From Buchnera aphidicola (Aphis nerii) (GTDB lineage Bacteria > Pseudomonadota > Gammaproteobacteria > Enterobacterales > Enterobacteriaceae): DNA of 64,000 nucleotides. The notes under the pieces were generated by a model. It ran no database searches. It had not been told where the DNA came from and saw only the letters and a list, made by a program, of their open reading frames with translations. Position 1 is the first letter of the stretch; every line of letters starts with the position of its first letter. A program made the translations under genes and the position numbers. The DNA lies in NCBI RefSeq assembly GCF_005083105.1, contig NZ_CP034885.1:567492-631491 (forward strand), in the 5' to 3' direction. This document shows, piece by piece, positions 61,778-64,000 of this stretch.

Positions 61778-63124
61778 TTATACATATGGATTTATTGTTT
61801 CTTTAAATTTTAAATTAATTGGTACTCCATGTATCGCAAGAGATTTATAAAAAAAATTTTTTAAATATTTCTTGTAAGTTATTGGTAAATATCTAGTTTG
61901 ATTTCCATGTATAATAATTTTAATTGGATTATAATTTCCTAAATGAACATATTTTAATTTTATTCGACGTCCATTTATCATTGGAGGTTGATGTTTTTTA
62001 ATTGCATCTTTCATAATTTGCATAAGTTTTGAAGTGCTTATTTTGTGTTGATAAGATAGATTAAAATCTTCAATAAGTTTAAATATTTCATAAATTCCTT
62101 CACTATTAATTGCTGATATAAAATGTATTTTTAAAAAAAAAGAATTTTTTAATTGATAATTTAATAGTTTTTTAAATTGATTTTTTTCTGAAAAATTTAA
62201 TAAATCCCATTTATTAATTATTATGATTAATGGTTTTCCAAAATTTTCAATAATGTTAATCAATAATAGATTTTGATGACATATTCTAAATTGTTCATTT
62301 TTTGCATCTATGACTAATAATGTTATGTCTGTTTTTTGAATAGTTTTTAAAGTTTTAATAATAGAAATTTGCTCTATTTTCTTTTTTGTTTTCTTCTTTG
62401 AAGTTCCTGCAGTATCTATTAATATATAGTTTTTATTGTTATATTTTATAGGTATAGATATTACATCTAATGTTGTACCTGGTATATTAGATGTAATAAT
62501 TCTATCTTGCATTAAAAGTGAATTAATTAATGTTGATTTTCCAACATTAGGTTTGCCTATACATGCAATTTTTATTGATATATTTTTTGTTTCTAGTATT
62601 TGTTTTGATTGTATTTTTTCATATTTAAACTTAATCCAAGGAATTAAGTGTTCATTAATTAAATGATTAATTCCTTGGTTATGACTTGCAGAAATTTGTA
62701 TATTTTTTTTAAATCCTAAAGAATAAAATTCATTGATTTTTTCAATTTCTTTAATTCCATCTATTTTATTAATAACTAAAAATGATTCTTTTTGATATTT
62801 TCTAATTTCTTTCAAAATTTCATATTCTTGTGGAAGAACTCCATCTCGAGCATTAACTACAAAGAAAATTAAATCTGATTCTTTGATTGCTGTTAATGTT
62901 TGTTTGTGCGCTTGTTCTTGTATTACATTTGATTTAAAATCAAAACCAGCAGTATCTACTAAAATGAATTTTGTATTTTTTTCTAAATAGCAAGATTCAT
63001 AATTTCTATCTCGAGTAAGACCTGATAAATCTGAAACTAATGCATTTCTTTTTTTAGTTAAAATATTAAATAAAGTAGATTTTCCTACATTAGTACGACC
63101 AATTAATGCAATAATAGGTGCCAT
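61778..63124 (-). CDS. der: ribosome-assembly GTPase Der (EngA)
   Basis: Der is an essential GTPase for 50S assembly. It has two G domains and a KH-like C-terminal domain. I start it at ATG 63124 (MAPIIALIG) because family members begin there; the open frame runs 23 codons further but would overlap yfgM. The product is 448 residues (490 in E. coli). The first P-loop reads GRTNVGKST, with Thr for the usual Pro; the second is GKPNVGKST. DTAGFDF and DTAGTSK are the G3 boxes. Upstream, bamB is missing. Confidence 0.95.
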   Translation of the reverse strand: MAPIIALIGRTNVGKSTLFNILTKKRNALVSDLSGLTRDRNYESCYLEKNTKFILVDTAGFDFKSNVIQEQAHKQTLTAIKESDLIFFVVNARDGVLPQEYEILKEIRKYQKESFLVINKIDGIKEIEKINEFYSLGFKKNIQISASHNQGINHLINEHLIPWIKFKYEKIQSKQILETKNISIKIACIGKPNVGKSTLINSLLMQDRIITSNIPGTTLDVISIPIKYNNKNYILIDTAGTSKKKTKKKIEQISIIKTLKTIQKTDITLLVIDAKNEQFRICHQNLLLINIIENFGKPLIIIINKWDLLNFSEKNQFKKLLNYQLKNSFFLKIHFISAINSEGIYEIFKLIEDFNLSYQHKISTSKLMQIMKDAIKKHQPPMINGRRIKLKYVHLGNYNPIKIIIHGNQTRYLPITYKKYLKNFFYKSLAIHGVPINLKFKETINPYV

Positions 63125-63170
63125 TTTAGTATAAACTCTTGTTATTTTAAATATATTTTTTTCTTGTATT

Positions 63171-63779
63171 TCAGTTAATTTGTTTTGCTTCATTTATTTT
63201 CATATTAGTTATTTCTTTAGATGTTTTAGATTTTTCAAAATAGTTACTTTCTTCCCATGCTTTTATAGCTAATTTTATATTTTTATTTTTCATAAAAATG
63301 TCTCCTTTTACGTCTTCGACTATATTAACCCAAGAATTATCTTTAATTTTTTCAATGATTTCTATTGCATCTTTGTATTTTTTTTGTTCTATTTTAATTT
63401 TCGACATTCTTAATCGTAAAATATTTTTTAAATTTTCTTCTTCTGTATATTTTAAGCTATTATCTAGTTGAACAAACGCTTTTTCCAATTCGTTTTTTAA
63501 AATATATTGTTTAGATAACAATAAAGAAACTAAAGTTCCATAAATATTTTTGTTATCTATTATAAAATTTTCTACATTTTTATAATCTAAATTCTTTTTT
63601 GCATTTATCTCTTGTACAATTTCGTAATATTCGGTTTGATTTAAATTTTTTATATTATTTTTTGGTTTTTTTATTAAAAAAAAGATAAAAAGTATAAGAG
63701 TAAAGAAAAATATAATAAAAAAAATTTTTTTTTTAGAAATATTTTTTCTTTTGCTTTGATTATTTTTTATTAAATGCAT
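63171..63779 (-). CDS. yfgM: YfgM, membrane-anchored TPR-like ancillary SecYEG protein
   Basis: YfgM is an inner-membrane protein linked to the SecYEG translocon and the chaperone PpiD. The 202-residue product (206 in E. coli) has a basic N-terminus, one membrane helix at residues about 22-40 (IFFIIFFFTLILFIFFLI) and a periplasmic helical-repeat region. Sequence similarity is modest; the call also rests on its position upstream of der, as in E. coli with bamB removed. Confidence 0.85.
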   Translation of the reverse strand: MHLIKNNQSKRKNISKKKIFFIIFFFTLILFIFFLIKKPKNNIKNLNQTEYYEIVQEINAKKNLDYKNVENFIIDNKNIYGTLVSLLLSKQYILKNELEKAFVQLDNSLKYTEEENLKNILRLRMSKIKIEQKKYKDAIEIIEKIKDNSWVNIVEDVKGDIFMKNKNIKLAIKAWEESNYFEKSKTSKEITNMKINEAKQIN

Positions 63780-64000
63780 TTTAAATCATCTCTTTTAAAG
63801 TTTAAAAAATTTTTAAATAAATCTTTATAAGTTTAATCTTTTTCATATTAAAAAGATATTTTTAAAAAATTTTTTTTAATATATGCAATATTAATTTTTT
63901 AAAAACATTATTTTTTTTTGTTTTTGTTCAAAATAAAAGCTTTTTTAGAAAGTTATACTTATCTAAAACACTAATTATACACAGTTAATTAACATCAGAA
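63780..64000. other. noncoding window end with a DnaA-box match, possible origin flank
   Basis: No gene is visible in the last 221 bases. TTATACACA at 63975-63983 fits the DnaA-box consensus TTATNCACA exactly. In Buchnera genomes, as I recall, yfgM is at the end and mnmG (gidA) at the start of the deposited chromosome, next to the origin. So the origin may lie here or just beyond. A single box is weak evidence on its own. Confidence 0.4.

Noticed and set aside
63125-63193. 23-codon N-terminal extension of der
   Set aside because: It overlaps the end of yfgM, has no family similarity and lacks a Shine-Dalgarno; Der proteins begin at the residues just before the first P-loop.
1-64000. CRISPR array, insertion sequence, prophage or toxin-antitoxin system
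   Set aside because: I looked for regular repeats, terminal inverted repeats with a transposase, and phage-like or paired small genes and saw none. The repeated AT words are of low complexity.

Overview
The window looks like the chromosome of an insect endosymbiont, almost certainly Buchnera aphidicola (Gammaproteobacteria; aphid symbiont). I base this on three things. Base composition is extremely AT-rich, with lysine, isoleucine and asparagine runs. Nearly every gene is a clear single-copy orthologue of an Escherichia coli gene. Gene order is the E. coli order with many genes deleted and no mobile elements, phage or CRISPR. The species call comes from remembered gene content and order, not from a search.

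Layout. 1-2900: deoB and prfC (leftward), with what may be the first codons of deoD at the very edge. 3.1-5.7 kb: ansA, nfuA, bioH. 5.7-8.4 kb: ssb and dnaB around an 840-bp spacer. 8.6-14.8 kb: gshB-ruvX-yggS-hemW, trmB, mutY-yggX-murI. 14.8-17.9 kb: sbcB, tRNA-Asn, tRNA-Ile2, pyrE, dut. 18-22.3 kb: cysQ, rplI, rpsR, rpsF, rnr. 22.4-28.7 kb: purA, hflC, hflK, miaA, mutL. 28.7-33.6 kb: mtlD, mtlA, pgi. 33.7-39.6 kb: orn, tRNA-Gly, frameshifted amiB, rpmE, a minimal ftsN, hslV-hslU, ibpA, fpr. 40.2-43.4 kb: coaD, a frameshifted orphan gene, rsmJ. 43.4-49.6 kb: pitA, a ynfM-like transporter, dapF, cyaY, hemC, frameshifted hemD, and tRNAs Pro, His and Arg. 49.7-57.2 kb: rho, trxA, rep, ilvC, ilvD, tRNA-Trp. 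57.3-63.8 kb: iscS, iscU, hscB, hscA, fdx, der, yfgM. The last 220 bases carry a DnaA-box match and probably lie next to the replication origin.

The genes together describe a pared-down symbiont. It keeps replication and repair (ssb, dnaB, mutY, mutL, sbcB, rep), translation and tRNA modification (miaA, trmB, rpsF/R, rplI, rpmE, prfC), and one iron-sulphur assembly line (iscSU-hscBA-fdx, cyaY, nfuA). It keeps proteostasis genes (hslVU, ibpA, hflKC), mannitol and glucose-phosphate use (mtlAD, pgi), and two steps that serve the host's amino-acid needs: ilvC/ilvD for branched chains and dapF for lysine and peptidoglycan.

The most interesting signal concerns homopolymers. Three genes (amiB, hemD and the orphan at 40.8-42.3 kb) are each split in two by what looks like the same lesion: a run of nine A (coding or template strand) where ten would restore one continuous frame. 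Intact genes carry even longer runs (A13 in ftsN, A12 in hscB). An A11 run forms most of the spacer of a good sigma-32-type promoter before ibpA. Other points worth a second look are a possible RNA thermometer in the ibpA leader, an FtsN cut down to its membrane anchor and essential short motif, a CNPC thioredoxin active site, tRNAs without encoded CCA, and a hemD 3' end that reads into an antisense tRNA gene.
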